From Branchiostoma floridae (lineage: Eukaryota > Chordata > Leptocardii > Amphioxiformes > Branchiostomatidae), in NCBI RefSeq assembly GCF_000003815.2, contig NC_049997.1, forward strand, positions 14,298,067-14,362,066: 64,000 nt of DNA, read 5' to 3'. The notes below the pieces were generated by a model. It saw only the letters and a list, made by a program, of their open reading frames with translations. It was not told the DNA's origin and did no database searches. Position numbers and translations under genes: made by a program. Below are positions 37,001 through 52,000 of this stretch, in pieces. Positions within the stretch are counted from its first letter, which is position 1. The number at the start of each line of letters is the position of its first letter.

Positions 37001-40000
37001 CAGCTAAACTTGCTTCTTTTGTCCGTTAGATAACCATTGACATCAGCCCTCCAGAACCAGGCCACGTCACCGACAACTATGCTGGCCAAACTGATATGGA
37101 CTTCCAGGTACGTAGTTTTGAAAAAATTAGCTAGTTTTTTTACATTTGTATAGTTTAAGCTTTGTTCCAACACCATAAATTTTTGGGCAGTCTCGTCGAC
37201 CTTCTTCAGATGTCTGATTCGATTCGCTGATGTTCCGAGATTGACCAAAAGTTTATGGTAAATTCCTTTCTTTTTGTGTTGGAATAAAGCTTAAACTTTA
37301 AGACTATGCATTCCACCAACACAGTGTAATGTACAACAGGTATAACAGCACTTGGAGTAATACACCAGAAGGCACACAGTAGCAGCTGATTACGGTGTAG
37401 TATGTTACCGGTATATTGAATGGCCACACCCAGTTATCTTCTTATTTGCTGGTCTTACTGTACCTTTATTTGCACTGTTTAATGCTTTCTAGTGCTTACC
37501 ATATTATGCAAGGTAACAATGAATTCCAATCTACTATGTCCTAAGTTTTGACATATTCTGTTATCTGTCAAAAAGATAAATTGGATTGAATTGGAGGTAA
37601 TGAAGAATAAAGACTGAAATATAATGACTGAAATATAAAAACTGTCTTTTATAGTTGAATTTTTGGAAGCAGGTCATTGAAAATCACTGTGACCACAGTT
37701 TTTGCAATACAAATATGTTTTACTGGCAATATTTTCACAAAATCAACTCTTGTAGATTATACTTATTGCACTTTAGTGCTGTAGTTTGAAATAAGTGCTG
37801 AAATCGCTGGCTTACACATTTCAGGTGCTGAAATGCCTTCCATTGTTATTAAGTGTAGAAAAGCACTCAATTTTGCACTGTCATGCATTGTCCAGTCTTT
37901 TACAGTTTTCTTCCTAAACAGTTGATGAAATGGATACACACTCTTTGTTAAAACTGAATATCCTTGCTTCTTAATTATCTTTTGAGTAAGATTTCTCATC
38001 AATGCATCTTCAACATTACAGAGTGATCCCAACATGCACTTCAGCTGGGAAGGTTTCTTCGACCACGAAAGCGGCGTCAGGAGCTACCAAGTGTTCTTTG
38101 ATACTCGATGTGGGACAGCGAGCGACTTTGGCTTGCCGGTACCTGACACGGTAAGCTTGGCGGAGTACTGTATACTACTAGATGATGACTGTCCCTATAT
38201 TAGGGTTTGTATGCTATGTTGGAACATAGGGGTATCAGAACATGCATACATTGTACTTGTAGTGGTTTCACTGTCACGACTCTAAAGAAATATGCGTACA
38301 TACAAGAACAATTTGTGATGTTTAATGTATTGTCTTGGGTTGAAACCAAACAATTGGAAGTCAAATCTTTTATGATATAAAAAATGCAGTCAAACAGTTG
38401 AAGTATAAAAGTTAATCAAGCCAGAATCTGAATTGGCAGGATTTTGTGAAATTGAGTTATAATCAAAGTAATAAGATTTAGGTACCATTTTTGCACAAAT
38501 GATGTATCATATTGCTGACTAGCTCTTTCTTTAGGCAAACTGTAAACCTAAGACAGTCGCAGTGGTTCTATGTTCACATATTGCTGACTAGCTCTTTCTT
38601 TGGGCAAACTGTAAACCTAAGACAGTCGCAGTTGTTCTATGTTCACGATTTTTATGAAGCTTCTCTTTCAAGAAATCATGACTTTGCAAATATGTGTTGT
38701 TTACGCAGCATTGTTTTCTGTGAACACTGCAAAAACTTCCTTTCTACTCACTGTGAAATTATAATAAATCCAGGCAACAGAAAAGACGACCACCGAGCTA
38801 CAACACAGCTTCACAGCTTCCTCCCCCGGCACGTACCACTGCACCGTGGTCGCCTTCAACCGTGCCCTGTCTGCCTCCGAACCGGTGTGTTCTGACGGAA
38901 TCCTGTACGACACGTCTCCGCCGTCCATAACCAACATCGTCATAGAGAACGTCCGTGCAAGGACGGGAGCTTTCAAGGACAGTGGAGGCAATGTTTGGAT
39001 GATGGACAGCCAACTGAGGAAAGTTGCTGTTGACAGCCCATCTTCTTCTTGCAGGTGATTGGTTCATGTTGATTTAATCAATTTACAGTTGACCAATGAA
39101 CATCATGCTGCACTTAGAGCTGATGAGCTATGAAACTGACAGATGGATGGAATGAACCAGCAATATGCTGTTCTTTAAAGTTAGTATAATGATTGATATA
39201 GAATGTTATTTTTACAAAACCAAATTTTCAGGTAAATTGTACTTTCCAGCATTCATCGATCAGGTGGTGCTGTGTGAAAAGATTGTTTCACATAATAATG
39301 TTAGTAATCTGCCTTTAGCAGTTGATGGTAACACACCAGTTTTGCACATTTACATGCAGTAACTGTTGATTAAGGTTCAAGCTGCATATTAAGACCAGAC
39401 TGTAAGGTTTGGTTCACTCACGCCAGGATGGACCCTTGCTTATTAAGCCTTTACGAAAAGTGTTGTGGGGCCTTTCATGTGCTTGAGATGTGACTGTTCT
39501 CAAGACTTCGCCTTTATATCCCCTGATAGAAGCTAGATACTTGTTTACACCTTCATCAATTAAAGAAATAAGTATAAAGTGCTTTCCAAAAGGTCCCAAC
39601 ATTAGGGCTTGCTAGGGATTAAAACCCTGGGCCTTTACATGTAGATTCTACGTCAACATCCCTAATCAGAAGACCCCCTTTTGACCTGTTTTTGCAGGTC
39701 CTCAGCCTTGCAGGTCACTGACCCCAACATATTCCCTGACCGCCCGGTTGTCGATGTGAACGCTGACCAATACGATGATCCAGAAACAGTCAGGCTGGCA
39801 ACATCAGCGGCCTGCGAATCAGATGGCACTCTGGCAACCCCTTTCTTTGTCACTGCAGACAAGCATGTAAGTAGACCTTTTTTTCTGTCAGTTATTTAAA
39901 AAAGATTTTAATAAAATATGATTCATATGTTGGAAGACTTTTCTTGACTTACTGTACGTAACTTAAGTTATGTGATTATACATGTTGATTGTACGTATTT

Positions 40001-43000
40001 GTTAACAGTCATGCCTTTCATACTGTTAAGCATAGAGGATGCTACTCAAGTCCACAGGGATGTGTTGTGGGACCACTACTCTTCATTATCATGCATGAAT
40101 GTCAGATATTATACAGAAAAAATTGGCACTGATGATGTTGTAGTCTGCTAAAGTTGATAAAAGCCACACATTGTCATCATTTTTGTGTACTAGATAAGTA
40201 CTGAATATCTAATTAATTGTTTTCCTCATTTTCTCAGTTGGTTGTTTACTGGAACGGTTCTGACGGTGAGAGTCAGATAAACGACTACCAGGTCGGCCTG
40301 AGTTCTACTGAATCTGGTGCCTCCAGTCCAGACATCATGCCTCTCACCTCAACTCATGGGCACACCGTCTTCAAGACTAGGTAGGTATCTTCTTAACTGC
40401 ACAGTTGCAACTAGGGGACCCAAACATACATCATTTCTTCCTTACATTAGCTATCTGCCACCAAAAAATTAAGACCATACTGTCGCATGTCCAGGTAAAA
40501 AGATACAATAAAATAGAAGTTCTGCTGCAGTACCAAGATCACATACTAAGGGGCCCAAAATCGACCTGCACCTTCGTCTTTTCAACACCCCACACACTAA
40601 ATATCATTCCAATACATCAGCAGGTTCTTGAGCTATTCTGACTACAAAAATCCAGAAAAACACACACAAACAGACAGACACACACACAGACACACACAGA
40701 CACACACGAAACAACATTTCCATTTTTATGGACATAAATATCTCTTCACATATTGTAACTACGGCTCAGAACAAAATCTATAGTAAATGATCACAATCAT
40801 GTGTCATATGATTATTCCATGCACAGCTTATAATAATCATTTTGATGGTATCATTTATGCAGCTTACTATATTTTTTTTGCATACAAACAAGTGTATGTT
40901 GATGACTGTAAAAATGATGATTAATTTTCATTTGTGTGTTTCTACTCCAGACATTCTGGTCTAGGTGAGGGACAAGAATTCTATTTGGGCATAACAGCAA
41001 CAAACAAGGCAGGCTTGTCCACAACAATGGTAACCAGATTTAACTTGTTAATTTTAGTCAAGTAGAGCTTTGCCCAATCATCTTCCATTGGACTGTATCT
41101 ATAGCAACTTCCTCCATGCATTTTAGAGAATAGGAGTTCATAAAAAATAAAAGCTTAATTGTTAAGTTTTATTGGGGGATTGACATGGTTTATAGTAAGA
41201 TGTAGCTCTCAAAAATAAATGCTAGTGCACAGTTTGAAGTGCATTGTATGTACATGCAGTATGTAGAAGATGAAGGACCTGGGCAATGAATGATGGGGCA
41301 AGGGGCCTTCAACTTTGGTATATTTACCTACAATGTATCATACTGCGCATAAGTGTTTCAAACTCTGAACTAGCTTATTAACATGGCTTCAACATGTCCT
41401 TTTTGAGAGATATCTAAAATAGACTCATGAAAAGCCGTAGGTTTCAGCAAGGAAATTATATAAGCTCCTTGGTTTCATATTAGATTATATTCTGCTTGTA
41501 ACTTTTGCAACCTTATTTACTTGCTGTGTATTTATAATGTACTTTAATTTGTATGTAACATTTGATTGTTTTAAAAGTTCATCACCATTCATGACTGGAG
41601 TATATTGATGAAACTATTTACAAAGTCATGAATAAATCATTCATTGTCAGCATCTTCTTGCAGAGTAAACGTGACTGAGTTTATATTTCCCCTCATCAAT
41701 GTCCATGACTGGATATAACTATTTACAGATGAATCAATTGTTCTACATGTAACGTTATGTCAACATCATTTTGCAGACCATAGGCCCAATTGTTGTTGAT
41801 GCAAGACCCCCGACTTTCTCTGGACAAGTGACAGTGTCTGTGGAGGATGGTTACATGGTGGGAAGATGGCCAGTCAATGGGTTTTCAGATGATGAGGACA
41901 CGTCTGGGATCACATATGAATATGCCATTGGTAAATTGATAGTACATGTATAATTGTGTTGTGACATATATAACATAGTTACATTGATTACTTACTTCAC
42001 TTAATCCTCTTCATTCCCATGTGAGACATTGATAGGATTTCATACTTCTTGCAATTCAGCAGACCTTTGCAATATAGCCCCACCTATTGTAAGCTCCTCA
42101 CTATTCAGCCCCTGGCTGCAAAGAAAGACTACTAGTCAGCCCACTTAATTGATAACCAAATGAATATATGAGTAGTGAGTGAGTGAATGAGAGTATGAGT
42201 GAGTGAGTGTCAGTGTGATTGAGCGAGTGAGTGAGCGACTTATTGAGCACAATTAATGTTTCAAGCAGGAGTTAGCAAGTTACTGGCTGATAAGACATAG
42301 TCAATTTTGAAGTTAATTGCAATTGTGCAGCATTTGTAACAGGCACAATGGAAACCAGCTACAAAATGTGGTACAAGACTTGTTGCCAGTTTCGTTAATC
42401 TACAGTCATGTACAAGCTACAATCATTGACAATGATGTTAACAGGTCTGACGGTGATATAGACCTGTAGTCTAACCCTACATTGTCTTTATAGGGCATGA
42501 GGCTGGAAAAGAAAATGTCGCTGGTTACACAGCCATAAGTAGTGAGGGACCATGTGGGGGTGCTTCTGGCTGTACAGCTGTTCACAGGGACAACCTACAG
42601 GTAGGCCTGCATCCAAACTGGTAGTATCACGATTCAGCAATTGTACCTGTAGAGATTGCAATCAGATTCTGTGTCAACAGAGATTCCAAAAAGGATCTTT
42701 GGCAGGTGCTATACATGTATGAGCCAATCTACTAGTCAAGACTACATTCTGGAAAAAGTTGTAAAACTGTTATTTATGACACAAAAGAAGTTGGACTTTA
42801 CAAAATTTCTGACAGTTTTCAAGCAATCCTTGTCATAATCATTCTTAATCTTTAAGCTTGAAAGTTCATCTGTGTTGGTAGAAGTCATTGTTGAAAAAGC
42901 AATTCTACCAGAGTAACATTTCTGAGTACTGCACTACTGTTATGGATGTTTTTGGACATTATAATGAAAGGAAGTAATGAATAATATGATCACATTGAGA

Positions 43001-46000
43001 GGTTTTTGATAGTTGTTACAATGACTCTCCACTACAGATTCATGAAACCATGAATGTGTGTTTTTAATCCATCACTTAGATTAATGTCAAATTTAAGCCC
43101 AGCAAAATTGACCTGCTTTACAGTTGCAACATTGTCTTGAAATAGACACAAACTTAAGTGATTTCCATTCCTCTACAGTGGGGACTGCACGGTACACACA
43201 CATACTACATGTCCATCAAGGCCACAGACACTGCCGGACTGACCACTGTGGCCACGTCCTCTCCGTACGTCCATTACGAGGGTGAGCCGACTGCTGGTGT
43301 GGTAGAGGACATCAACCCTGACCCACAGGCTCCTGTTTACGACTATCTTCAGGTAAGGTTGTGCCTTAACAAATCTCCATGAAATGGACATATTGCTTTC
43401 GGTCTGTGTGTTTGTTAAGTCTGCAAAGCTGGTGTGCTATGCCAAATAGCAGTTACATGTATGGCTATATAGATACTGATTAACAGGTGTGTGTCCAAAG
43501 TTACTTGAATGACAGAATGTGTGATGGAAGATAGTTTAGGTTGGCAGGATGGGAAGATTTGCCTGGCTGAAGTTCAAAGTTGGTCCTGAAGACTGGCAGA
43601 AAATGCCTACTAAACAAAAGTAACAAGAAATTCACAATTTATGGTTGAAACAAGAAATTCTCCGAACTCAGATTTCAAAGAGGAACAAAATGTATGGAAT
43701 TGATTAATTGTTTACTGAATATACGTAAAAGGAAAGAAACATACACCTGAATATCTTAAAGACAGAAAAGAACAAGACCCTATATAAGATTGCTATGTGG
43801 GAGAGTTTTTGGAAAACTATATGATAGCATCTTAAATTCCTCTGCCTGTCGTTGTTGTCAATGAGAAGAAAAAGCTTTAATAGAAACTTTTGACAGATTC
43901 TGGAGAAATGGCTATCACAGTGCCTTTAGGGACAAACATGAGATTTCTATCCATGTTCATGTCTGTGTGTTTAGCCGGCTGACGCAGACTTCCAGACGAC
44001 TACCACGACGCTGTCGGCCCGCTGGTCCGGCTTCCTACACGAACATCAGGACATCTCGTACCAGGTGGGGGCCGGGACGTCACCAGGTGCCACGGATGTG
44101 GTCGGCTTTACTTCTGTGGGACAGAACACGGAGTGGAGCAGGGATGGACTGAGCCTTACGTCCTTCCAGGTGGGGTAGTTGTTTGCTGAAAAGGATGTAG
44201 CTTGATTCCTACACAATACTCTTGATTCCCAATAAATTTGACTGAATTTTCCACCTGCACTCGGATCTTCTCCAGAATAACTGATCATGAGGACCCGATT
44301 AGAAGTGTGATGTAAGCACCGTGTCAAAGTTGTTGGTAGTTGGTACCAACTCCTGTCTCTGCATGGAAAATTAAAACCCATCAGAAAGGTTGATACGTTT
44401 GTTGAGGATGCAGTACTTATGACGTAACATTTCATGGACTAGGCACATTGTACTTTTGTTTCATTTTCTTATTTGAGCTACTAAATTATTATTAACTAGA
44501 GTTCAACGAACCCATCTCTTCGCCAAATAATCATGCCTTTATTCAAGACTTTAAGGTCTTATTCATGTATTACTAAATCATGCCTTTATTTAAGACTTTA
44601 AGGTCTTATTCATGTATTACTAAATAGTACCTACCCCCAAACCCCACAAATGCTACCAAAACAAGACCTGATTGTACAAGATGACCTGATAGCACCCCTG
44701 GTCAATCAGAATTTCAAGCTTTTCAGTGTCCAGCTCACGGCTTGTCAGTGTTTCCTCCAGTACAAACATCTGTCAAACAGATGTGTCCATAGATATAGGT
44801 CAAGTGAGATACATGTATATACAAAACAGTTTATTTCTGTTAATTGGCCACTGATTACAATTAAATGCATCTTTCCATGTAGATTATTATTTTAAGTACT
44901 CATTCTATCTACATACCAAAAAATCCTGATGATCCGTCAACACGTTCTCGAGTTATTCTCGTTCAAAGTTTGAAAGGAAATCGGTGCCTGCAGTTCCCAA
45001 AAAGCCGCTAGGGGGTCCAAACTCACAGCACTTACTCTCTGCCCCAAGGGCTATCTACCACTCAAAAATCATGACCACAGCATATCCAAAACACGAAGTG
45101 TCAAAAATAAAAGTTTTGCTGCAGTACCTTAGGCAGTCACTAGGGGGCCCATTATCGAACTTGACCTTCGTTTTCTTGACCCCCACCCACCTACCAAATA
45201 TCATCAGGATCCATTCAAGGGTTCTCGAGTTATCTTGCTTACAGACAAACGCACTTACATACAAATCCCGCTACAGCGCCGTAGGTAAGAGCCAGGTAAA
45301 CCATTTTCGCACTTGACCTTCCTCTCCAAAACCGCTACACACCTACCAAGTTTCTTGAAAATCGCCCAGCTAGATTTTGACTTATGCTGCCCAAAACAAA
45401 CTGCAAAAAACATACCAAGCTCGCTGCAGTACCGTAGGAAAACGCCAGGTAAATCGTTTTCGAACTTGGCATTCCTTTCGACAACCGCTACACACCTACC
45501 AAAAATCACAAAGTTCCATCCACAATTTCTCGAGTTATATGCTGTTGACCTACATACAGACCCAAGTCGACAAAAACATACTCATCGCCATTGGCGAAGA
45601 GAACAATGAAGTTGAATGGAGCTACATTTAGTAAGTGTTGGTGATACTAAATATGTTAAACTTTCCAGACCTATTACATCACCGTGAAGGCCAGTAACAG
45701 CATCGGAGACACAACTGTCACCTCAGATGGATTAACGGTTCTACAAGATGGAGACGCTCTTCAGGGGGCAGAGGTCATCGACGGACTGGAATGTTCTGGT
45801 AAGTTTTGTACACAAGTAGTGGTGCGTACCGAAGCTCACATTCCGGTTCAGGTCCGGACTCGAGTCCAAAGATTCCGGTTCAGGTCCGGACTTATAAGTC
45901 CGGTTTTTTTACGGTCGCAAAAGTTTCCCAATTAACATTAGACACAAGCATAAAGCGACTTGCTCTACTGCGGCGACCCATTTGCGTATCCGGCGCCCGC

Positions 46001-49000
46001 CGCTGGGCCGCATGCTATCAAAATATTACCAAAGACGACTGCATCATTTTCAAAGGTGTAGAAACATCGATTTTTAATAAAAACTATCGGGAAATCACGG
46101 CAAAATTCGACATTTTCCGCTTGTTTTTTTGACGACCGAAATTTCAAAATGGCGCTTGCGAGGTCATAGGGGTCAATGGAATAGCCTACGGTAATGCGGG
46201 TAGAAATGATGCGTGCGGTGTTTTTATCTTCTACATTCAACCGTAAAATTAATTTTAAATTTATTCGTTACAAAGATAAACGCAAAAGGTATAACATAGG
46301 TTCATTAACTTAAACCTTTTTCTAAAATAGAACGTGCCGGTGTTTCTTTTTAACAAGCTACTCACCCATGCTTTCAGTGAAGTATCCCGGCAAGCGGCAA
46401 ATGTCATTTACAGTCGCCGCGCCGGAGATTTGTTTTAGCTTGTTTATCTTGGAAATTTTCTTCACTTTTAGAAGATATGGGACTTAAAACCCATACCAGG
46501 AGACAAACAAATCCACATGCTTTATTTTCATGGGTAATATTGCTAAAGTCAACCTGTCATTTTTGCCGCGTTGCCGGATTTTGAAAGAAGGTTGCCGCGG
46601 CGCGACCATGTGCTTGGCTTATGGCGGTAGGACAAATTTATACGCAGAAATACGTTATTTTCTGGCCTGTTGGCTGCGATTAAAAAGTTACATAGGCATC
46701 TAGCGTTGTTTTTAGATGTTACTAGTATACAACAAGAAAGAGATTTCCGGTTTTCCAGAAAACCGGTTTTTGACGTTCAGGTTTTAACCGGACTTGAACC
46801 GAAAGTTATAGCAAGTCCAAGTCCGGTTCGGCGAACCGGTACGCACCACTATACACAAGTAGTGTATGTAGAAACTTTAAGACAATCTCATTGTTGTGCT
46901 TGGGTACCCACTGTGAGGTGATGTTTGCTTTAACCAACAACTGTTACATTGCTAAACTGATGTTGTCAGCGGATGCTACGGTATTTGAAAACTGTTTCTG
47001 GAAACATTCAATGTACAATATTGTATGTCAGACATCTTATCAGTTGTTTATGCACAATCATGTACTCAAACATTTAATTTCTTTTGTTCCAGGTCAACAT
47101 GATGAGCTGCATCAGATACAGGTGAGAAATTTTTTCAATCCTTCACCTTCTTCTACAAACTTATAAACAACAGGATTAATATAGACACATTTTTAAACCT
47201 GCCCAAGGGCGCACATGGGGAAGTCACTACCACAAATATCAATTTTTGCTAGAAACATTCCGGAGTGGATTGCTCTGCCTGGCACGTTGGTAATTACTCC
47301 CACTGTTGAGTCCTTCCGTGCCAGGCAGGAGGCCTGCCCTCCCTAACACGGGACCTCAACTCCCCCCTCTACTATGCCCCTTGCAGGCCATTTGGAGGTA
47401 TCCTGATGTAGATGTAGATGTGGATGAATCCGCCATTAAACAACAACACAAGAAGACAAAAACTGATTCAAATGGCAATTGTCCAGAAAAGCTCATTTGT
47501 TTCTTGTATGTTTGCAGACCATCCGCTCTGCCTGCTATGACACATCGCCATCGATCTACCAGACGTCAAAGACAGCAGTGGCTGCCCATTGGTCCATCCC
47601 ACCTGCCAATCTTGCCCATGTGACCAATGTCCAATGGTCCATCGTGCAGGAGGTAGAGGGGGAGGAGACTGTGGTACAGGACTATGTGAACCTGGGCATG
47701 GCGACACACGGGATGGCTGTGAACCTGTATCTCCTACCTGACATCACCTATAAGTCCAAGGTCTTGTTCTGTCACCAGGCTGGCTGTTTTGCTCCAGGTA
47801 ATGCTGCAGTCAGAACATCCTTTTTCATAAATATAAACTTTCTATATAAAAGAATGATCAAAGTTGAAGGTATTGTCCAAGGTGCTGATTTGCCATTCAT
47901 ATGGTGCTCCAAAGTCTATGGTTGCTAACTGTCATGTAAACTTACTTTATAATTTAAAAGGATCAATTTAAATAAACTACAGATATTGTTCAAGGTGCTG
48001 ATATGCCATTCAGAAGGTGAATGGTTGCTGACTGTCTGCTTCATTCTATTTATTTAAGAAAACATGAAGAAAAATATGTTGACAATTACTATTGACTATT
48101 CTTATCTTTTATCAATTGTTCATGTGGGTGAAATGTTGCTGAACAAAAAAAATATTTTTTTCATTTCCAGTCTACAGGTCAGGATTGGTCTCTGCATTTA
48201 TCCTATTTATCTCAGAAAATGATAATCGTTGGTGAAAATAATATGTTAATGATTCTGATCCTTTGCTGACAGTTGGTAACATTTTTAGAATTGTTTTACC
48301 TAACATATAGGTTGAAGGACAATCCTTATTACACAACCAAAGGGTACTTACATTGCTTACGTTTCGATGCAGTAAGCTATGTAAGTACCCACTGGTTGTG
48401 TAATAAGAATTCTTCTTCACCCTATATTCTACCAACCTAATGAAACTTTTTTCGGATGTCCTAACATATGTTTACATATGTGGGTAATACTACCATAAGC
48501 TATGTCCTGATTTCTAATTAACGATTTAGATGTTATTCGTCACCAATAGACTTAATCACAATATACCCCCTCCAGTCTACAGTTCAGGATTCCTGGTGGC
48601 TCCTGACCCACCACTTCCCGGAACACTTCACGTCACCAGTCCGTACCCAGACTCGGGCACCAGGAGCGCTGACGTCATCTTTGACAAGTTCAGTGACCTG
48701 TACTACCCTACTGATGACGTCATGAACTTCTATGACTGGGCCGTCGCAGATGACTCGGAGAATGGAAAATTACTGACTGACTGGGCAACAGTTGTGCCTA
48801 CATCTTCTGATGAAACAACAGTGAGTACAGTTAAAGAAGAGCGGTACATAATAGAAGATAAGCCATTGCTCTCAAACAGTCCGGCCACAATTTGGTGGAC
48901 AGGGGATCTTGTTGTTAGGGTTGTTGACTTAGAATCCAATGGTTCTGGATTTGACTCTAGGAGAACAATGTTGAAAATGTTCTTGCTAGGGGTGGGTACC

Positions 49001-52000
49001 GGTACAGAAAATTCAGGTCCAGGTCTGGTTCAGGTCCAAGGGATCAGGTCCAGGTCCGGACCTGAACCTGGACCTGATGCAGTTTGTCTCATACCAATGG
49101 TCCATTTCACTACAAAGAAATCTGTTTGCTGGAGTATTAGACTTACACTGGTGTTTTAACATCCTACAACGCTAACTGCACCTGTACGATTGGCTGTAAA
49201 ACTTGGTAGAAATTATTACAAACTCTTCTCTACTTCACTCTTGTTATTTTCTTCCACCTGCAAGCGCCAAAACGTGTGAATGCCTGATAAAATAATCTGT
49301 TACTTTTCTAATCGGTCCAACATCCGGTCCACCTAATTTTTTCAGGTCCGGTTTTTCTGGACCGTTCCAATAAAAAAAAACGTTTTTGTACCGGTAGGCT
49401 GTACCGATACCCAGCCCTTGCGCTTATTTCCTCACCGGACTCAGATGACAATGATTCCCTAGCTATGGTTAGGGAACTTCCTCTTGGATGGGATGTAATT
49501 GCCAGAGGTCCTGTGTTGGAGGAAGCATGTTAAAGAACCCAACACACTTAGAAAAACAGTTTTTATCAGTCTGGTCATATGTGGTTTGTCCCTACTATTA
49601 CTAACAATACACAAGTAGTTTACTGCTTATGTGAAACAAGCTTTGCCAAACAAATAAAGTGATAATGATATCTATTATCTTCTCCACAGATTTCCTTCTC
49701 TGTTGATGGACTGCCACGTGATCTGACCAAGTGTCTGAGTCTGGTTGTGAGAGGACACGCCCACACGGGGCTGTCGGCATCTGTGTCCACGGAGATTGTA
49801 CAATGTGAACAAACTGACACCAACAGAGGACTGAACTACTCAACAGTCATAGACACTCGCCGTGAGTTAACAATGTTCCCTCAAGAGGGTATTTCTTGGA
49901 AAATATCCAGAATTAGATTGGATACTGTTACATTTATTGAATTTTGACATCCTTCTGAAGTATGTTGAGGTAATTTCAGATTTTTTTTCAAAGCGTTGAG
50001 ACATTTCAGTCAAATAAAGCATCTCAAGATCTGGTCAAAATACTTCCATTCAAGGCAAAACAACTCAAAACTTAGCACAGAATTTAGAGATGTTTGGAAG
50101 ATTTTTCGATTTTCTCTTCTCATCACTGAAGTGTGAAAACTCCTGCTGGGGTTATTATAATCGTGCCATGTTCCATATGATATTGGATATGTAAGTGCAT
50201 GGTTCGTCTAACAAGATTTATTGTGTAGAGTTCAAAAATCAGACACAGATTCGTAGAACGCAATTTTCCAAGGTGCTGATCTGCCATCCAAAGGCTCAAC
50301 AAAGCTGTACTTGATTTTCTTAATGATAAAAGCCTTGATCAAATGCTTTTGACTCATGTTCATTTGTATTCACCAGCTAACATCACACTGGAGCTGAATA
50401 CAGACTGGACCGAGTATGACATCGACTACACAAGCGAGACAACAATGCTGTCTGCCGTGTGGCCGACGTTACGTCACCGGAAGTACGAGTGGGCTGTCCT
50501 GGAGGATAAATCAGGGTCCAGTCTATCCGCCATGGCCGGACACCACCTCAGCGTTCCCAACCCATGTGACCACCAGGATATGATAGTGTGCGGCCGAACC
50601 ACCAGTGTAAGTTGGACATTGTTCAGAATAACATAAAGTTGTTCAAATAAAGAAATTGCTGTTGTTTGGAAGAGCTAGGCTTGGGAGAGAATACATGTAG
50701 TTCCATCTTCCTTTAGTGAATTTTTACTTCTACACTGTGTAAGCCTTGAAAATGTATCCATGTTATCCTAAGTCTGGTTCACTTCCCTGACAAAATGGCA
50801 CTGGCTAATAGAGAAATGATTGGCATTTAAAGAATTTGGGGATTATAATGCAAGTGTTCTGATTACATACCTGACACACAATCATTCATAAGGCAATGAA
50901 GAAGCATTCAGCAGAGCAATACCCTTCTTCTAAAAAAATATAAAACATGCAAAGTAGTGCAACTCTGAGTTATAAAAAATTATCTGACTTCTTTTCCTTC
51001 GATAGGAATATGTGAATGCAAATGGTCTGAGCCTAGAACATAACAAGCGGTACATCGTGTGCATCCATGCTGCGGAGACGTCCATAACGTACGAGAAGTG
51101 GGTGGAGACCCTTCCAGAGACGGCCGTCTGTAGCAGCGGGGTGACGGTAGACGTGACTCCGCCCAGCGCAGATGCTGCCGACGTCTGGATTGGCTCTAAT
51201 GACAAATCTAATTACCAGGTAGACAAGCAATCGCCAACTCTTCGGTCCTGCTTTTTTGTTGTGAAAATCAGCCCAATTTGACTTATTTCCAATGAGTTTA
51301 ACGTGTCTGTGTTTCTGCATATTTTGGTCAGCGTAACTTACTATTCGATTAAGCTGCCATTGTCATAATATTTGGTTTTGGTGAAGGACTTGGAAAGGTA
51401 AACCTCAAGAGCAATTTTGGGCTTCCTACTTGGTTAAGAAGTTCTTATGCATAAACTAATTTGTTCATCTTGGCCTATGACTTAATTCTTATTTAATTTA
51501 CAATGTCTTCTCTGAGAGCTCTCACAAGGTAAATGAATCCTTGAGGCTATTTTTGTTAATTTAAAAACAGGTTGTTGAAAAGATACAGATTGAAGAGTTT
51601 TTTGATTCACTGTTGTCTAACTATTTTCTTGAATGTTGTTTTGTTTCATAGGTGTCAACGACTGAAATGTTCATTCAATGGGATGAGTTTGTGGATGTAG
51701 AAGAACATCATGCGTCTATGCATCACTCTGGGATTGAGCACTACGAGTATGCAATTGGTAAGAAATAATTTATTTTATCCTATACTTAGAGCTGCAAATA
51801 GGAATTTCAGCAAGGCCTGGGTATGGTAGTTGCATTTATATAGGTTGTATGATGCTTTGATAATGAATTAGCAGCAGTTTAGTCATGTTATTGCAAATAT
51901 GTGAATGATACATCTGTTTTGATATGTTGTGTTTTGAATACAAATCACCAAGGCAACCCAGACAAGCTAATTGCTTATGATTTATGAGTGGTAGATAGCA

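Noticed and set aside
48530-49159. 209-codon frame taken as one exon
   Set aside because: Only 48576-48820 is exon P32; the donor GTGAGT follows and the remainder runs into a hAT-like element.
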